Below are positions 40,591-51,940 of a stretch of DNA of 64,000 bases, piece by piece (position 1 is the first letter of the stretch; the number at the start of each line of letters is the position of its first letter). The notes beneath the pieces are model-generated. The model searched no databases and had not been told where the DNA came from. It worked only from the letters and a program-made list of their open reading frames with translations. The DNA is taken from positions 29,412-93,411 of the forward strand of contig MWOY01000115.1 of the NCBI GenBank assembly GCA_002026015.1. Direction: 5' to 3'. The stretch comes from Prochlorococcus sp. HOT208_60m_808G21. GTDB taxonomy: Bacteria; Cyanobacteriota; Cyanobacteriia; PCC-6307; Cyanobiaceae. Position numbers and translations under genes: made by a program.

Positions 40591-41847
40591 TTATTTTTCA
40601 TTAACTATGTTCTCAAGTTGTGCTACTAATTGATCATAAACAATCTCAAATCTATACTTTGTTTTAAATAATTTAGTAGCATTTGCAGATCTTTTTCTTA
40701 TTTTATTTGGTGATTCAATTATATCAACAATCATTTTTGCTAAAGTTGATGAATCATTAGGTGGATAGTTCCATCCTATTTCATATTGATTAATTAATTC
40801 ATAAGTGTATCCACTTAATGGAGAAAGAATAGGTAAGCCTAATGACATATAGTCAATATATTTATTTACTAAATTTAGTTTATAATTTTTTATATTTTTA
40901 TAGGGAGCTAGGGCTAAATGACAATTTAAAGAAATGTCTATTGCTTCTTTTCTATTTATCCAGCCTAGAAAATAAACATTTCCAATATGATTAAAAATTT
41001 CTTTTATATATTTTTCGCTGCCTCCTTTACCTGCTATAAATAATTTAATTTTTATTTTTCTTTTATTTATAATTTCAATACTTTTTTTGATTGTTTCAAA
41101 ATCATATACAGACATTAATGAACCAAGAAACAAAATGTTTAAACATTTTTGGGGATCCGGTTTAAAAATATCCAGCTTTTTTTTTTCAATTTCTTTTGGA
41201 GGAACAATAGGAGATGGAAAAATCTTTGGATCTTGATTCTTTAAGGTCTTTGACAAAAATTTATTTTGATAATTATTTTTTAAATATTTAGCAATTAATT
41301 CTGTTGGACCAGTAATGTAATCAGTTAAAGATGCTATAAAGATAGAATAAATCCTATACGGTAAAAATAAAAACTTAATTAATTCTCTTTTTAGGGGGTT
41401 TATTTCTTCTTTATCCCAAAAAATATCTGGCCAAAGATCTTTTACATCCAAAACTATTGGGATTGATTTCAAAAAAGAAAAACAAATACATACGAAAGAC
41501 CATTCAATGGGAGGGAAACCCACAAACATAATATCTGGCTTCTCTTTCCTTTTAAATAGATTTATTAGTAAGTTAAAAGATAGTATATGGTGATCAAATA
41601 ATCTTTTAAAGCCAATATTAGATTTGTATCCAGGGGAATCAATAAGAGTTTCTGTAATTTTAGGTATATCGTTGTATTTAATATTTTTTCTATATCTTTT
41701 TTCTTGATGAAAAAATCTTGTTGAAATAATTTCTACTTTGTGTCCCTTTGAAACTAATGCTTTACTTAAATTAATAGCTCGCATTGGTCTTAGTTGGTCA
41801 CCATCACAATTCAAAGGTTCCCCAGTTTGAAGTATCCAAACGAGCAT
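40591..41847 (-). CDS. Glycosyltransferase family 4-like (WcaI/WbuB-like)
   Basis: ILQTGEPLNCDGDQLRPMRAINLSKALVSKGHKVEIISTRF...CLNILFLGSLMSVYDFETI...NKYIDYMSLGLPILSPLSGYTYELI. Confidence 0.85.
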   Translation of the reverse strand: MLVWILQTGEPLNCDGDQLRPMRAINLSKALVSKGHKVEIISTRFFHQEKRYRKNIKYNDIPKITETLIDSPGYKSNIGFKRLFDHHILSFNLLINLFKRKEKPDIMFVGFPPIEWSFVCICFSFLKSIPIVLDVKDLWPDIFWDKEEINPLKRELIKFLFLPYRIYSIFIASLTDYITGPTELIAKYLKNNYQNKFLSKTLKNQDPKIFPSPIVPPKEIEKKKLDIFKPDPQKCLNILFLGSLMSVYDFETIKKSIEIINKRKIKIKLFIAGKGGSEKYIKEIFNHIGNVYFLGWINRKEAIDISLNCHLALAPYKNIKNYKLNLVNKYIDYMSLGLPILSPLSGYTYELINQYEIGWNYPPNDSSTLAKMIVDIIESPNKIRKRSANATKLFKTKYRFEIVYDQLVAQLENIVNEK

Positions 41848-42083
41848 TAATCTTTTTATTTTCAGCTTATCATTTAATTTGTATAGTTATTAATTTAATG
41901 AGAAAAAGATAAAAATTTTTCAATAAAAGAATTTCGACTTTATTGCTTTACTTAAATATAAATAATTAAGATTGGCAAAATTTATATTAAGAAATCATAT
42001 GTATCACAATAATAATCTATTACTAGAATATAGAGTATGATTTTATATTCAAAAAATAGCTAAAATTAATTATCAATAACTAA

Positions 42084-43970
42084 ATGAAAATAAATCATTT
42101 ACTTGAAAAGATCTATAATTTTCCAAGAGTTTTAAGAGTTTTATCACTTATATTTATTGATATTTTAATTATTTATTTTTCTGTTCTACTAACATTTAAT
42201 TTTGATCTTGATAAATCAATCCTAATCAAATGGATTTTTTTTAGTATTAGTATTTTTTCTACTTTAACAAATTTCTTGTCTGGTTTTTATTTGAACATAA
42301 CTAGATTTATTGGTAGCTCAACATATTATAAATTTGCAAAGATAAATTTTATTGTAATTTTTCTTATATATTTTTTTGGAGAGTTTCTAAATTTTAAATT
42401 ACCTAGTATTTTCTATTTCCTAAAACTCTATATAATCTCGACATCCTTAATTTTTTTTATAAGAATTTTCATAAGAGATTTAGTACTTAAATACTCAAAA
42501 AATAAACTTTTGAACAGTTCAATAGGTATTTACGGGGCTGGTGCTGCAGGATCTCAACTACTAGCATCCTTGAAACTTTCAGGCGAATTGAATATAATCG
42601 CTTTTTTTGATGATAATCCTAAGTTATGGGGCACAAAAATTAACGATGTAAAAATATATCCTCCAAGTCAAATTTACAAATTTAAAGATAATTTAAAACA
42701 AATACTTTTAGCTATACCATCTATCAAAATCTCGAGAAAAAGAAAAATTATTAAAATGTTGCAAAATCTAGAATTACCAATTTTGGATATGCCTTCAATA
42801 GATGAAATAACAAAAGGAGAAACCAAGATTGATGCACTTAGGCCGATTCCAATTGAAGAACTTCTAGGTAGAGAAGTAATTGAAGCACAAACTGATCTAA
42901 TGAATTTAGCTATTAAAAATAAAATAATTTTGATAACTGGTGCTGGTGGATCTATTGGAAGTGAATTATGTAGGCAAGTAATTCAACATATGCCAAAAAA
43001 AATTATAATTTTGGACATAAGTGAAGAGAATCTTTACAAAATCAATGAGCAACTCTTAGATCTAAATCTAGATAAGATATCTATAGTATCTATTCTTGGT
43101 TCAAGTTCTAATTTTAAGTTAGTTAGTAAAACTATTAAAGATAATAATATTGATATTATTTTTCATGCAGCGGCTTATAAACATGTTCCAATAGTAGAGT
43201 TAAATCCAATAGAAGGTATTAAAAATAATATATTTTCAACAGTTGCAGTATGCGAGGCATCTGTATCAAACAATATTGAAAAACTAATTTTAATCTCAAC
43301 AGATAAATCTGTAAGGCCTACTAATATAATGGGAGCATCAAAACGAGTTGCAGAATTAGTTGTACAAGCCTACGCCGAAAAAGAATCTTCTAAATTGAAT
43401 AAAAATAGTGCTTACAAAGAAACATTATTTTCAATGGTGCGGTTTGGGAATGTTCTGGGATCTTCAGGATCTGTAGTTCTAAAATTTAAAGAACAGATAA
43501 AATCTGGAGGTCCTATTACCTTAACTGACTCAAACATAATTAGATATTTTATGACAATAAAAGAAGCAGCTCAACTTGTAATTCAATCTTCAGTACTTTC
43601 TGAGGGTGGAGATATCTTTTTGTTAGATATGGGAGAACCAGTAAAAATATTTGACCTTGCGAAACAAATGATTAACCTTAGCGGACTTTCCATAAAGAAT
43701 AAAAATAATATAAATGGGGACATCGAAATAATTTCCACTGGATTAAGACCAGGTGAAAAATTATATGAAGAATTACTAATTGATGCAGAGGCAGAAAAAA
43801 CTGATCATCCTTTAATATTTAGAGCAAAAGAAAATTTTATAAAGATGGATGAAATTATTCCAAAATTAAAATTTTTAAAAAAGAATATTGATGAGAGAAA
43901 TAAAGATCAAACTCTTAAAATATTAAATGAATTAGTTAAAGAATGGGAAAACCAAAATAAAATAAATTGA
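42084..43970 (+). CDS. Membrane-anchored nucleoside-diphosphate-sugar 4,6-dehydratase (CapD/FlaA1/PglF-like)
   Basis: N-terminal TM segments, IGIYGAGAAGSQLLASL, ILITGAGGSIGSELCRQV, FHAAAYKHVPIVELNPIEGIKNN. Confidence 0.92.
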   Translation: MKINHLLEKIYNFPRVLRVLSLIFIDILIIYFSVLLTFNFDLDKSILIKWIFFSISIFSTLTNFLSGFYLNITRFIGSSTYYKFAKINFIVIFLIYFFGEFLNFKLPSIFYFLKLYIISTSLIFFIRIFIRDLVLKYSKNKLLNSSIGIYGAGAAGSQLLASLKLSGELNIIAFFDDNPKLWGTKINDVKIYPPSQIYKFKDNLKQILLAIPSIKISRKRKIIKMLQNLELPILDMPSIDEITKGETKIDALRPIPIEELLGREVIEAQTDLMNLAIKNKIILITGAGGSIGSELCRQVIQHMPKKIIILDISEENLYKINEQLLDLNLDKISIVSILGSSSNFKLVSKTIKDNNIDIIFHAAAYKHVPIVELNPIEGIKNNIFSTVAVCEASVSNNIEKLILISTDKSVRPTNIMGASKRVAELVVQAYAEKESSKLNKNSAYKETLFSMVRFGNVLGSSGSVVLKFKEQIKSGGPITLTDSNIIRYFMTIKEAAQLVIQSSVLSEGGDIFLLDMGEPVKIFDLAKQMINLSGLSIKNKNNINGDIEIISTGLRPGEKLYEELLIDAEAEKTDHPLIFRAKENFIKMDEIIPKLKFLKKNIDERNKDQTLKILNELVKEWENQNKIN

Positions 43971-44169
43971 ATTTATAAGCTTGCAAATATTTTCATTTTT
44001 TTCATAATGTAATTTTTTTTTAAAAATGAGCTTTATTATCCCATGCAGATTTTATCTTTAATATCAAAACTTATGTTGGAATTAAATACTTTATTGAAAA
44101 TAATAAAAAAAATATAATTTTTTATTTAGAGAAAATTAACTTTTTTGTCATGCTTTTATTAAAGATTAC

Positions 44170-44660
44170 ATTTTTATAATTATAAATTATTCAGAAATAA
44201 TATCTCTAGATAATAGAACTGAAATTTTTATTTTTGTTGGAACTGGATTATTTAATTTGGTTAATTTTTAATTTAATAAAATAAAACAGTATGGAAATTG
44301 AATTTTGTAATTCTAGGGCCTTACCTTTTGATTTTAATTCTAGTTCAATCAGGATTAATAACAGGTAAATCAACATAATTAAGAATTGCAATAGAAGAGT
44401 TATTTAAAAATGAAAAACAATAAGATCAATCAATATAAAATGAAGTTTCGGATGATGAAACATTATCCAAAATTATAAAAAAATGGTCAAAACTCCTAAA
44501 ATTGGAGAAAGGAGGTTTGATAGTTTAAGTGAATTAAACGGCGACAGTTATGCCTTGGCAACAAAATAATTTAGTAATAAAAAAAATAAAAAATATCAAA
44601 TAATAAGTGCTGATAAAATATTTCATACTTGCAAATTAATTTATAAAAAATGAATCTCTT
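44170..44660 (+). pseudogene. Possible decayed coding region (unidentified)
   Basis: Stop-interrupted, frame-shifting peptides such as NRTEIFIFVGTGLFNLVNF*, TVWKLNFVILGPYLLILILVQSGLITGKST*, EVSDDETLSKIIKKWSKLLKLEKGGLIV*, TPKIGERRFDSLSELNGDSYALATK*. Confidence 0.35.
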
Positions 44661-44803
44661 TTAAAAAAATTTACAAGATAAATTTTTTTGAAATAGTATT
44701 TCGTATTAAAAAAATTACATAAAATAAAAATTTAATTTTCAAAATTTTTGTATATAACTAAAATTATCAACCTTGAAAAAAATTAAGTTTAATATTTTTA
44801 TTT

Positions 44804-45853
44804 TTAACCTGAAAGTAATTTTTTTTGCCAATTCCAACCATCCTTACACATATCATCAATACTTTTTAATGGTTTCCAATTAAGAAGATTATAAATTTTC
44901 GTTGTATCTGCATAATAAATTGCGATGTCACCAACTCTTCGACTTGTAAATTCATAATTAATTTTTATATTGTTAACTCTTTCAAAAGTATTTATAAGTT
45001 CCAAAACGCTGCATGAGTTTCCTTTCCCAATATTTAGCGTTATATTTATACTTTTTTTATTGAATAAAAATTTTAGAGTCTTTTTATGAATTTCTGCAAG
45101 ATCAACTATATGTATATAATCTCGATAACAAGTCCCATCTGGTGTTGGCCAATCATTTCCAAATATATGTAATTTATCTCTTAAACCAGATGCAACTTGA
45201 CATATATTTGGGAAAATATTTTCTGACTTACTATTTGGATTCTCCCCAATTAATCCTGAAGGATGGGAACCAATAGGATTAAAATATCTTAAATTCCCTA
45301 TCCTCCATCTTGAGCAGTCAGCATTAAATATATTATTTAAAATATTTTCTACTGCTGCTTTTGTATATCCATATGTATTAAAAGGTTTTACTAATGCTGA
45401 TTCTTTAAATGGTATTTCTTGCGAATCACCATAAACAGTTGCGCTACTGCTAAATAATATCGTTGTGCAATTATTCTCTTCCATAATTTTAAAAAGATTT
45501 ATTGAGCCGTTAACATTTACATCCCAATAAAGAATTGGTTTTAATGTAGATTCTTGTATGGCCTTCAAGCCAGCAAAATGAATTACTGCATCTATAGGTT
45601 TATTTTTTTTCTTAGCTTTTAAGAAAACTTCTTTAAGAAAAGCTCTATTTCTAACATCCCCTTCATAAAAATTAATTTTTTTTTCATTGTAATTATTAGT
45701 TAACTCTAAGATTTCTTTTATTCCCTTCAAAACAGCTTTTGAACTATTTTTTAATGAATCAATAATTGTTATATTAAAGCCTTCTTCTAAAAAGCTAAGA
45801 CACGTATGACTTCCTATAAATCCTGTACCTCCAGTAATTAGTATATTTTTCAT
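44804..45853 (-). CDS. galE: UDP-glucose 4-epimerase
   Basis: MKNILITGGTGFIGSHTCLSFLEEG...VIHFAGLKAIQESTLKPILYWDVNVNGSINLFKIMEE...RYFNPIGSHPSGLIGENP. Confidence 0.95.
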   Translation of the reverse strand: MKNILITGGTGFIGSHTCLSFLEEGFNITIIDSLKNSSKAVLKGIKEILELTNNYNEKKINFYEGDVRNRAFLKEVFLKAKKKNKPIDAVIHFAGLKAIQESTLKPILYWDVNVNGSINLFKIMEENNCTTILFSSSATVYGDSQEIPFKESALVKPFNTYGYTKAAVENILNNIFNADCSRWRIGNLRYFNPIGSHPSGLIGENPNSKSENIFPNICQVASGLRDKLHIFGNDWPTPDGTCYRDYIHIVDLAEIHKKTLKFLFNKKSINITLNIGKGNSCSVLELINTFERVNNIKINYEFTSRRVGDIAIYYADTTKIYNLLNWKPLKSIDDMCKDGWNWQKKLLSG

Positions 45854-45969
45854 AATTCAATGAATAAATTAGAGTAAAAAAAGTTAAATATTAACTCATT
45901 AAAAAGCATTTATTCTTAAGATTTATTCTTTAATTATATAATGAGTTGAATTAATAATAAATTTCAATA

Positions 45970-47382
45970 ATGTTTGAAAATAATAATTTTAAAATAAATA
46001 AAATTTGTTGTATTGGAGCAGGATATGTAGGGGGGCCTACGATGGCAATGATAGCTTTCAAATGCAAAGATATAAAAGTTGAAGTCGTAGACTTAGATAA
46101 AAAAAAGATATCACTTTGGAATGATAAGAATTTAGAAAATTTACCTGTATTTGAGCCAGGATTAAGTCAAATAATAAGCGAATGCAGAAATAAAAATTTA
46201 ACTTTTTCAAATAATATTAAAAGCGCTATTGAGACCTCAGATATGATCTTTATAGCTGTTAATACTCCAACAAAGAGTAGTGGGATTGGTGCCGGAGAAG
46301 CAAGTGATTTAAGATTTGTAGAAAGTTGTGCTAGAGATATTGCTCTTTATGCATCTGATAATACTATTGTTGTTGAAAAAAGTACTATACCTGTCAAAAC
46401 AGCAGATATAATAAATAAAATTCTTAATACATCAAATAATTCAAAAAAAGATTCCAAGTTTTATGTTTTGTCTAATCCAGAATTTCTCGCTGAGGGAACA
46501 GCCATCAATGATTTATTGAATCCAAATAGAGTCCTAATAGGTGGAGAGAATCATTATGCGATTGAAGCCTTATCTGATATTTATAGTGTTTGGATAGATA
46601 AAAAAAAGATAATTAAAACTAATGTTTGGAGTTCAGAATTATCAAAATTAACAGCAAATGCCTTTTTAGCCCAACGACTTAGCTCGGTTAATACTATTTC
46701 AGCTATTTGTGAAACAACAGGAGCGAATATTAAAGAAGTATCAAAAGCTATAGGTATGGATAAAAGGATAGGTGAGTATTTTCTCAATCATGGGCCTGGT
46801 TTTGGAGGTAGCTGTTTCAAAAAAGATATTTTAAATCTTATATATCTCTCAAAATTTTATGGTCTTTTTGAAGTTGCAGAGTACTGGAAACAAGTTTTAA
46901 AAATAAATGATTGGCAAAAAGAAAGGATTTCCAAGTTAATAGTAAATAAACTTTTTGGTAATCTTAAGAGTAAAAAAATTGCAATTTTAGGATTTGCTTT
47001 TAAAGCGAATACAAATGATACAAGAGAATCTTCAGCTATAGATATTTGTAAAAACTTGATAGAAGAAGGGGCAAATCTCTCAATATATGATCCAAAAGTT
47101 AGTTTTGAAAGAATAGCTTTAGACTTGAACTTAGATGTTGCTGGTGAGGATCAAAATAAAAAAGTTAATTCCGCTAAATCAATTGAAGAATCTATGAAGA
47201 ATGCAGATGCTGCAGTAATTTTGACAGAGTGGGAAGAATTTTTTAATATTGAATGGAATTTGTTCTCTGAGTCAATGCGAAAACCAGCCTGGATTTTTGA
47301 TTGTAGAGATGTTATTAGAACTTCTGAAATTGATCATTTGAAGATTAACCTCTGGAAGTGCGGATATGCCAAATTTTCTTAA
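45970..47382 (+). CDS. ugd: UDP-glucose 6-dehydrogenase
   Basis: ICCIGAGYVGGPTMAMIAFKC...FIAVNTPTKSSGIGAGEASDLRFVESCARDIA...GPGFGGSCFKKDILNLIYL; resembles the long UGDH type also found in animals. Confidence 0.95.
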   Translation: MFENNNFKINKICCIGAGYVGGPTMAMIAFKCKDIKVEVVDLDKKKISLWNDKNLENLPVFEPGLSQIISECRNKNLTFSNNIKSAIETSDMIFIAVNTPTKSSGIGAGEASDLRFVESCARDIALYASDNTIVVEKSTIPVKTADIINKILNTSNNSKKDSKFYVLSNPEFLAEGTAINDLLNPNRVLIGGENHYAIEALSDIYSVWIDKKKIIKTNVWSSELSKLTANAFLAQRLSSVNTISAICETTGANIKEVSKAIGMDKRIGEYFLNHGPGFGGSCFKKDILNLIYLSKFYGLFEVAEYWKQVLKINDWQKERISKLIVNKLFGNLKSKKIAILGFAFKANTNDTRESSAIDICKNLIEEGANLSIYDPKVSFERIALDLNLDVAGEDQNKKVNSAKSIEESMKNADAAVILTEWEEFFNIEWNLFSESMRKPAWIFDCRDVIRTSEIDHLKINLWKCGYAKFS

Positions 47383-47433
47383 CTTAATACAAAATCCAAC
47401 TATTTTTAGGATCAAATAAATTAATATAATTAA

Positions 47434-48372
47434 ATGTCTAATTCTAAAGTAAATCTAGTTACTGGTGGTGCTGGTTTTCTTGGTTCACACCTTGTAGAGT
47501 GTCTTATAAAAAATAATGAGGAAGTTATTTGTATAGACAATCTTTTTACTGGCGATAAAAGAAATATTGAAAAGTGGAAGAATAACCCTAAATTTGAATT
47601 CATAAGACATGACATAACAGAGCCTATTTTCCTAGAAGTAGGAAAGATTTGGCATTTAGCTTGTCCTGCATCTCCAGTTCATTACCAGCACAACCCGATA
47701 AAAACAGCAAAAACAAGTTTTCTTGGAACTTACAATATGCTTGGTTTAGCAAAAAGACTAAAAGCCAAAATTCTTTTTACAAGCACAAGTGAAGTTTATG
47801 GTGATCCAGAAGTTCATCCTCAACCTGAAAGCTACAGGGGTAATGTAAATACAATAGGGATAAGAAGTTGTTACGACGAAGGCAAACGAATTGCAGAGAC
47901 TTTATGTTTTGATTACAAGCGTCTTCATAATTTAGATGTTAAAGTCGCGAGAATATTTAATACATATGGGCCAAGAATGGTACCTAATGATGGGAGAGTG
48001 ATAAGTAATTTTATTTGCCAAGCGCTTAGTAATAAAGAATTAACTATTTATGGGAAAGGTGATCAAACACGTTCTTTTTGCTACGTTAACGATTTAATTG
48101 AGGGACTAATCAAATTAATGAATTCTGATTTAAGTGGCCCAGTGAATCTCGGCAACCCTGAAGAATTAAGAATCATAGATGTTGCAAACATAATACAAAA
48201 AAAAGTTCCTAACTCAGCAAAAATTTCATTCAAAGAGCTTCCACAGGACGACCCTTTGCAAAGAAAACCAATTATTAAACTGGCAGAAGAAAAACTGAAT
48301 TGGAGACCTAAAACCACTCTATCAGAGGGATTAGACAAAACTATTGAATATTTTCAGCAACTTATAAATTAA
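47434..48372 (+). CDS. UDP-glucuronate decarboxylase (UDP-xylose synthase-like SDR)
   Basis: [42 protein letters not shown]...[35 protein letters not shown]. Confidence 0.93.
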   Translation: MSNSKVNLVTGGAGFLGSHLVECLIKNNEEVICIDNLFTGDKRNIEKWKNNPKFEFIRHDITEPIFLEVGKIWHLACPASPVHYQHNPIKTAKTSFLGTYNMLGLAKRLKAKILFTSTSEVYGDPEVHPQPESYRGNVNTIGIRSCYDEGKRIAETLCFDYKRLHNLDVKVARIFNTYGPRMVPNDGRVISNFICQALSNKELTIYGKGDQTRSFCYVNDLIEGLIKLMNSDLSGPVNLGNPEELRIIDVANIIQKKVPNSAKISFKELPQDDPLQRKPIIKLAEEKLNWRPKTTLSEGLDKTIEYFQQLIN

Positions 48373-48489
48373 TTTACTGTTTTATTATTAATTAATTTCT
48401 TGAGATTAATTTTTCAAAATAAAGTTAGCTTTACATATTTATCAAGTTAATAAAAATAAATTTATAAAAAATTTTTATCTAAAAATTTT

Positions 48490-48879
48490 TTATTTTTTAG
48501 CAAATACATAATATTTTTGAACAGAGAAAGAAAAAATAGTAACAACTGGTATCATAATTAATGCTGAAATTTTTTTACTAATAAAGAACTTATTAAATAG
48601 GATTATTATAGATAATGAATTTATTTGCCAGCTTAAGAAAGCAAGAAATAAATATTTAACAAAGAAAGAGTAATTACTCCTTTTAACCCCAAAAACAAAC
48701 TTTCCGTAAAGAACATATCCTATTATTAAATTTACAACTTGACTAACAAAAGTAGCTAAAGGTATAGCATAGAAAATCAACATTATTTGCAAAACAATAT
48801 TTGTTACTAAAAAATTCAAAAAACCTAATAATAAAAATTTACTTTCAGTTTTAAATTTCATATTTATATAATTGGGCAA
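48490..48879 (-). CDS. GtrA-like membrane protein
   Basis: 129 aa, four hydrophobic segments, KFLLLGFLNFLVTNIVLQIML...GYVLYGKFVF. Confidence 0.75.
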   Translation of the reverse strand: MPNYINMKFKTESKFLLLGFLNFLVTNIVLQIMLIFYAIPLATFVSQVVNLIIGYVLYGKFVFGVKRSNYSFFVKYLFLAFLSWQINSLSIIILFNKFFISKKISALIMIPVVTIFSFSVQKYYVFAKK

Positions 48880-49916
48880 TAGTAATTAGATTGAAAATAG
48901 TCTTTATACCAATTGGCAAAAATATGTATACCCTTATCAAAAGAAGTCTTAGGATTATACGCAATCCATTTTTGTAATTTGTTAATATCCGCAAAAGTAG
49001 ATTTAACATCTCCTTGCTGCATTGGTTTCATTTTTTTTATAGCTTTGACTCCTAATTCATATTCTAATTTTTCAATAAATTCCAATAAATTAATCGGATT
49101 GCTACTACCTACATTAAAAATTTTGTGAGGTGCAAAAGAGGTTGAAGGTTCTGGTTTTTTATTATAAAAATCAAGATTTGCTGTGGTTTTTTTTAAACAA
49201 CATTTGCAAATAGCATCTACCACATCATCAATAAAGGTAAAATCTCTTGCCATATCTCCATTATTAAAAACATTAATTGGTTTTTTTCTAAGAATTGAGT
49301 CCGCAAATATCATTGGAGCCATATCTGGCCTACCATAAGGTCCATAAACAGTAAAAAATCTTAACCCTGTAGATGGTATTTGAAATAGATGACTATATGA
49401 ATGAGCCATCATTTCATTAGACTTTTTCGTTGCTGCATACAAACTCAAAGGATGATCTACCGAGTGATTTTCATCGAAAGGCATAATTTTATTTCCACCA
49501 TATACTGAACTACTTGATGCATAAATCAAATGTTCAATATTATTATCTCGAGAGGCTTCAAGTATATTTAAAAAACCCAAGAGATTACTCTCTAAATAAG
49601 AAATAGGATTTTGTAATGAATATCTAACTCCTGCCTGTGCAGCCAGATTTATAACAACATTGGGTCTATACTTTTTAAAAAGTTCTTTAATATCATTTGA
49701 ATTTTTTATATCTAACTTATAAAAAGTAAAAGAATTCTCAAAATCAAATTCCTTAATAATTTTTATTCTTTCTTTTTTTAAAAATTTATTGTAATAAGAA
49801 TTCATATTATCAATACCTATAATTCTTATTCCTTGAGATATTAAATTTTTAACAACAGCTCCACCAATAAAACCCGCAGCTCCAGTTACTAGTATAGTTT
49901 TATTTTTTAAACTCAT
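48864..49916 (-). CDS. NAD-dependent epimerase, UDP-glucuronate 4-epimerase-like
   Basis: ILVTGAAGFIGGAVVKNLISQGIRIIGIDNMNSYYNKFLKKERI...NLAAQAGVRYSLQNPISYLESNLLGFLNILEA...GRPDMAPMIFADSI. Confidence 0.92.
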   Translation of the reverse strand: MSLKNKTILVTGAAGFIGGAVVKNLISQGIRIIGIDNMNSYYNKFLKKERIKIIKEFDFENSFTFYKLDIKNSNDIKELFKKYRPNVVINLAAQAGVRYSLQNPISYLESNLLGFLNILEASRDNNIEHLIYASSSSVYGGNKIMPFDENHSVDHPLSLYAATKKSNEMMAHSYSHLFQIPSTGLRFFTVYGPYGRPDMAPMIFADSILRKKPINVFNNGDMARDFTFIDDVVDAICKCCLKKTTANLDFYNKKPEPSTSFAPHKIFNVGSSNPINLLEFIEKLEYELGVKAIKKMKPMQQGDVKSTFADINKLQKWIAYNPKTSFDKGIHIFANWYKDYFQSNYYCPII

Positions 49917-50012
49917 CTTAAACTTATTATTTAAATAATAGGACAGAATAAATAATATAACTTATATATTCCGAAGTTTTTCAAATTGAATAAATAAAAA
50001 ACGGAAAAGTAA

Positions 50013-51446
50013 TTATCTACCATAATCATCAACAAATCTATGTATATCATCCTCGCCAAGATAAGAACCGCTTTGAACTTCAATTAAAACCAAGTTTAAT
50101 TGTCCAGGATTTGATAAACGATGCCTTGATCCTAATGGTACATAGACACTTTGATTCTTGGATAATAATTTTTTTTCATTATCTATTTCAACTAATGCAG
50201 TTCCAGAAACAATTATCCAATGCTCTGCTCTGTGATAATGCATTTGTAAAGATAAAGATGCGCCAGGTTTTACCTCGATCTTTTTAACTTGCCAGGTATT
50301 TCCGCATGCTATTGAAAAATAATTTCCCCAAGGTCTATGTACTTTCTTATGTATAGTTGCCTCTTCAATATTTTTATCAATAAGTTCTTCAACTAGTTCT
50401 TTTAATTGATGTACTGAATTTTTATCTGCTATCAAAATAGCATCATTTGATTCAACAACCACTAAGTTTTTTAAGCCAAAACCTACAACTAATTTTGACT
50501 CAGATTTTATTAAACAGTCATTGATTTCTTTTCCTAAAACATTACCTTGAATTACGTTCCCTTTAGAATTCTTTTCTTCATAATCCCAAAGGGATTTCCA
50601 ATTACCAATATCACTCCATTTAGCATCAAGAGGAACAACCACCCCTAAATTTGTTTTTTCCATCACAGCATTGTCAATAGAGATTGAAGTACATTTTGAG
50701 AAGGCTTCATTATTTACCCTCTCAAAATCAAGATCTTTTTTAGACAATTTCAATGCATCTATACAATTTTTGAGTATCTTAGGTTCAAACCTTCCCAATT
50801 CATTAATATAAGTTTTTGCTTTAAAAACGAACATCCCACTATTCCAAGAATACTTTTTATCTAGTATTAGTTTTTCAGCGATTTTCTTTTGCGGCTTTTC
50901 TACAAATTTATTGATCTCAATACCCTGTAAGGTTTTAAAATTTAATTCTTTTTTTGATTCAATATAGCCATAACCAGTTTCTGCATAAGTTGGCTTCACT
51001 CCAAAAGTTACTAACTTTTCATTTTTTGCATACACAAATGCATTTTCCAAAGAATCTAAAAAATTATGATTTTCTTTTATGAGATGATCTGCGGATAAGA
51101 TAATTAATACTGGATCATCATTCTCTTGTAGAGCTTTTAATGCCGCTAATGTAATTGCTGGAGCTGTATTCTTTCCAATAGTTTCTAAGATAATTGCATG
51201 AGGTTTTATGGCTATTTCCCGCATCTGCTCAGCTGCAATAAATCTATGTTCTTCATTACAAATTAGGATAGGTTGTTTAAGATAACTTAGTTTTGAAAGT
51301 CTATCTTGTGTTTGCTGTAAAAGTGATCTATCACTTTTGGAGTTTAATTTTAAAAATTGTTTAGGATAACTCTTCCTTGAAAGCGGCCAAAGTCTAGTTC
51401 CTGATCCTCCACATAAAATGACAGGTATAAAATCACCAGAAACCAT
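50013..51446 (-). CDS. manC: Mannose-1-phosphate guanylyltransferase/mannose-6-phosphate isomerase
   Basis: FIPVILCGGSGTRLWPLSRKSYPKQFL...HRPWGNYFSI...PGASLSLQMHYHRAEHWIIVSGTALVEI. Confidence 0.96.
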   Translation of the reverse strand: MVSGDFIPVILCGGSGTRLWPLSRKSYPKQFLKLNSKSDRSLLQQTQDRLSKLSYLKQPILICNEEHRFIAAEQMREIAIKPHAIILETIGKNTAPAITLAALKALQENDDPVLIILSADHLIKENHNFLDSLENAFVYAKNEKLVTFGVKPTYAETGYGYIESKKELNFKTLQGIEINKFVEKPQKKIAEKLILDKKYSWNSGMFVFKAKTYINELGRFEPKILKNCIDALKLSKKDLDFERVNNEAFSKCTSISIDNAVMEKTNLGVVVPLDAKWSDIGNWKSLWDYEEKNSKGNVIQGNVLGKEINDCLIKSESKLVVGFGLKNLVVVESNDAILIADKNSVHQLKELVEELIDKNIEEATIHKKVHRPWGNYFSIACGNTWQVKKIEVKPGASLSLQMHYHRAEHWIIVSGTALVEIDNEKKLLSKNQSVYVPLGSRHRLSNPGQLNLVLIEVQSGSYLGEDDIHRFVDDYGR

Positions 51447-51940
51447 AAATTATTTTTTTAAATTTCCCTAAAATTATTTTATTAATTTTGTTATTTATTG
51501 TAAATCAAAATTAAAGAAATTTATTTATTGGATTTTAAAATCAGTTTTTAATATTGAATTTTCAATTCAATCAAACTCTAACTATTTAATCGATTTTTTT
51601 AGATAAATAGTTATTATCTTAATCCTAATTATTATGCTCCAATCCTAATTAATTATTTAAAAATGATCCAAAAAATATGAATTATATAGATTATCGTTCT
51701 ATTTTAAAATATTACTAGTGATGCCTAGGAAACTTTTGCCTCTAAATTACAAAAAAATTTAAAGTAGAATTTTAAATTTTTTATTTTCAGGTATATTTCT
51801 CATTAATTTTCAAATAAAAACATAACTACTCGAATAGAGTAATAAAGAAAAATCTATTTAATATAATTTCAAGGAAATTACAACTACCTATAATTATCTA
51901 ATACCCGCTCTTATATAATGTAAGTTAATGTATTTTTAAT

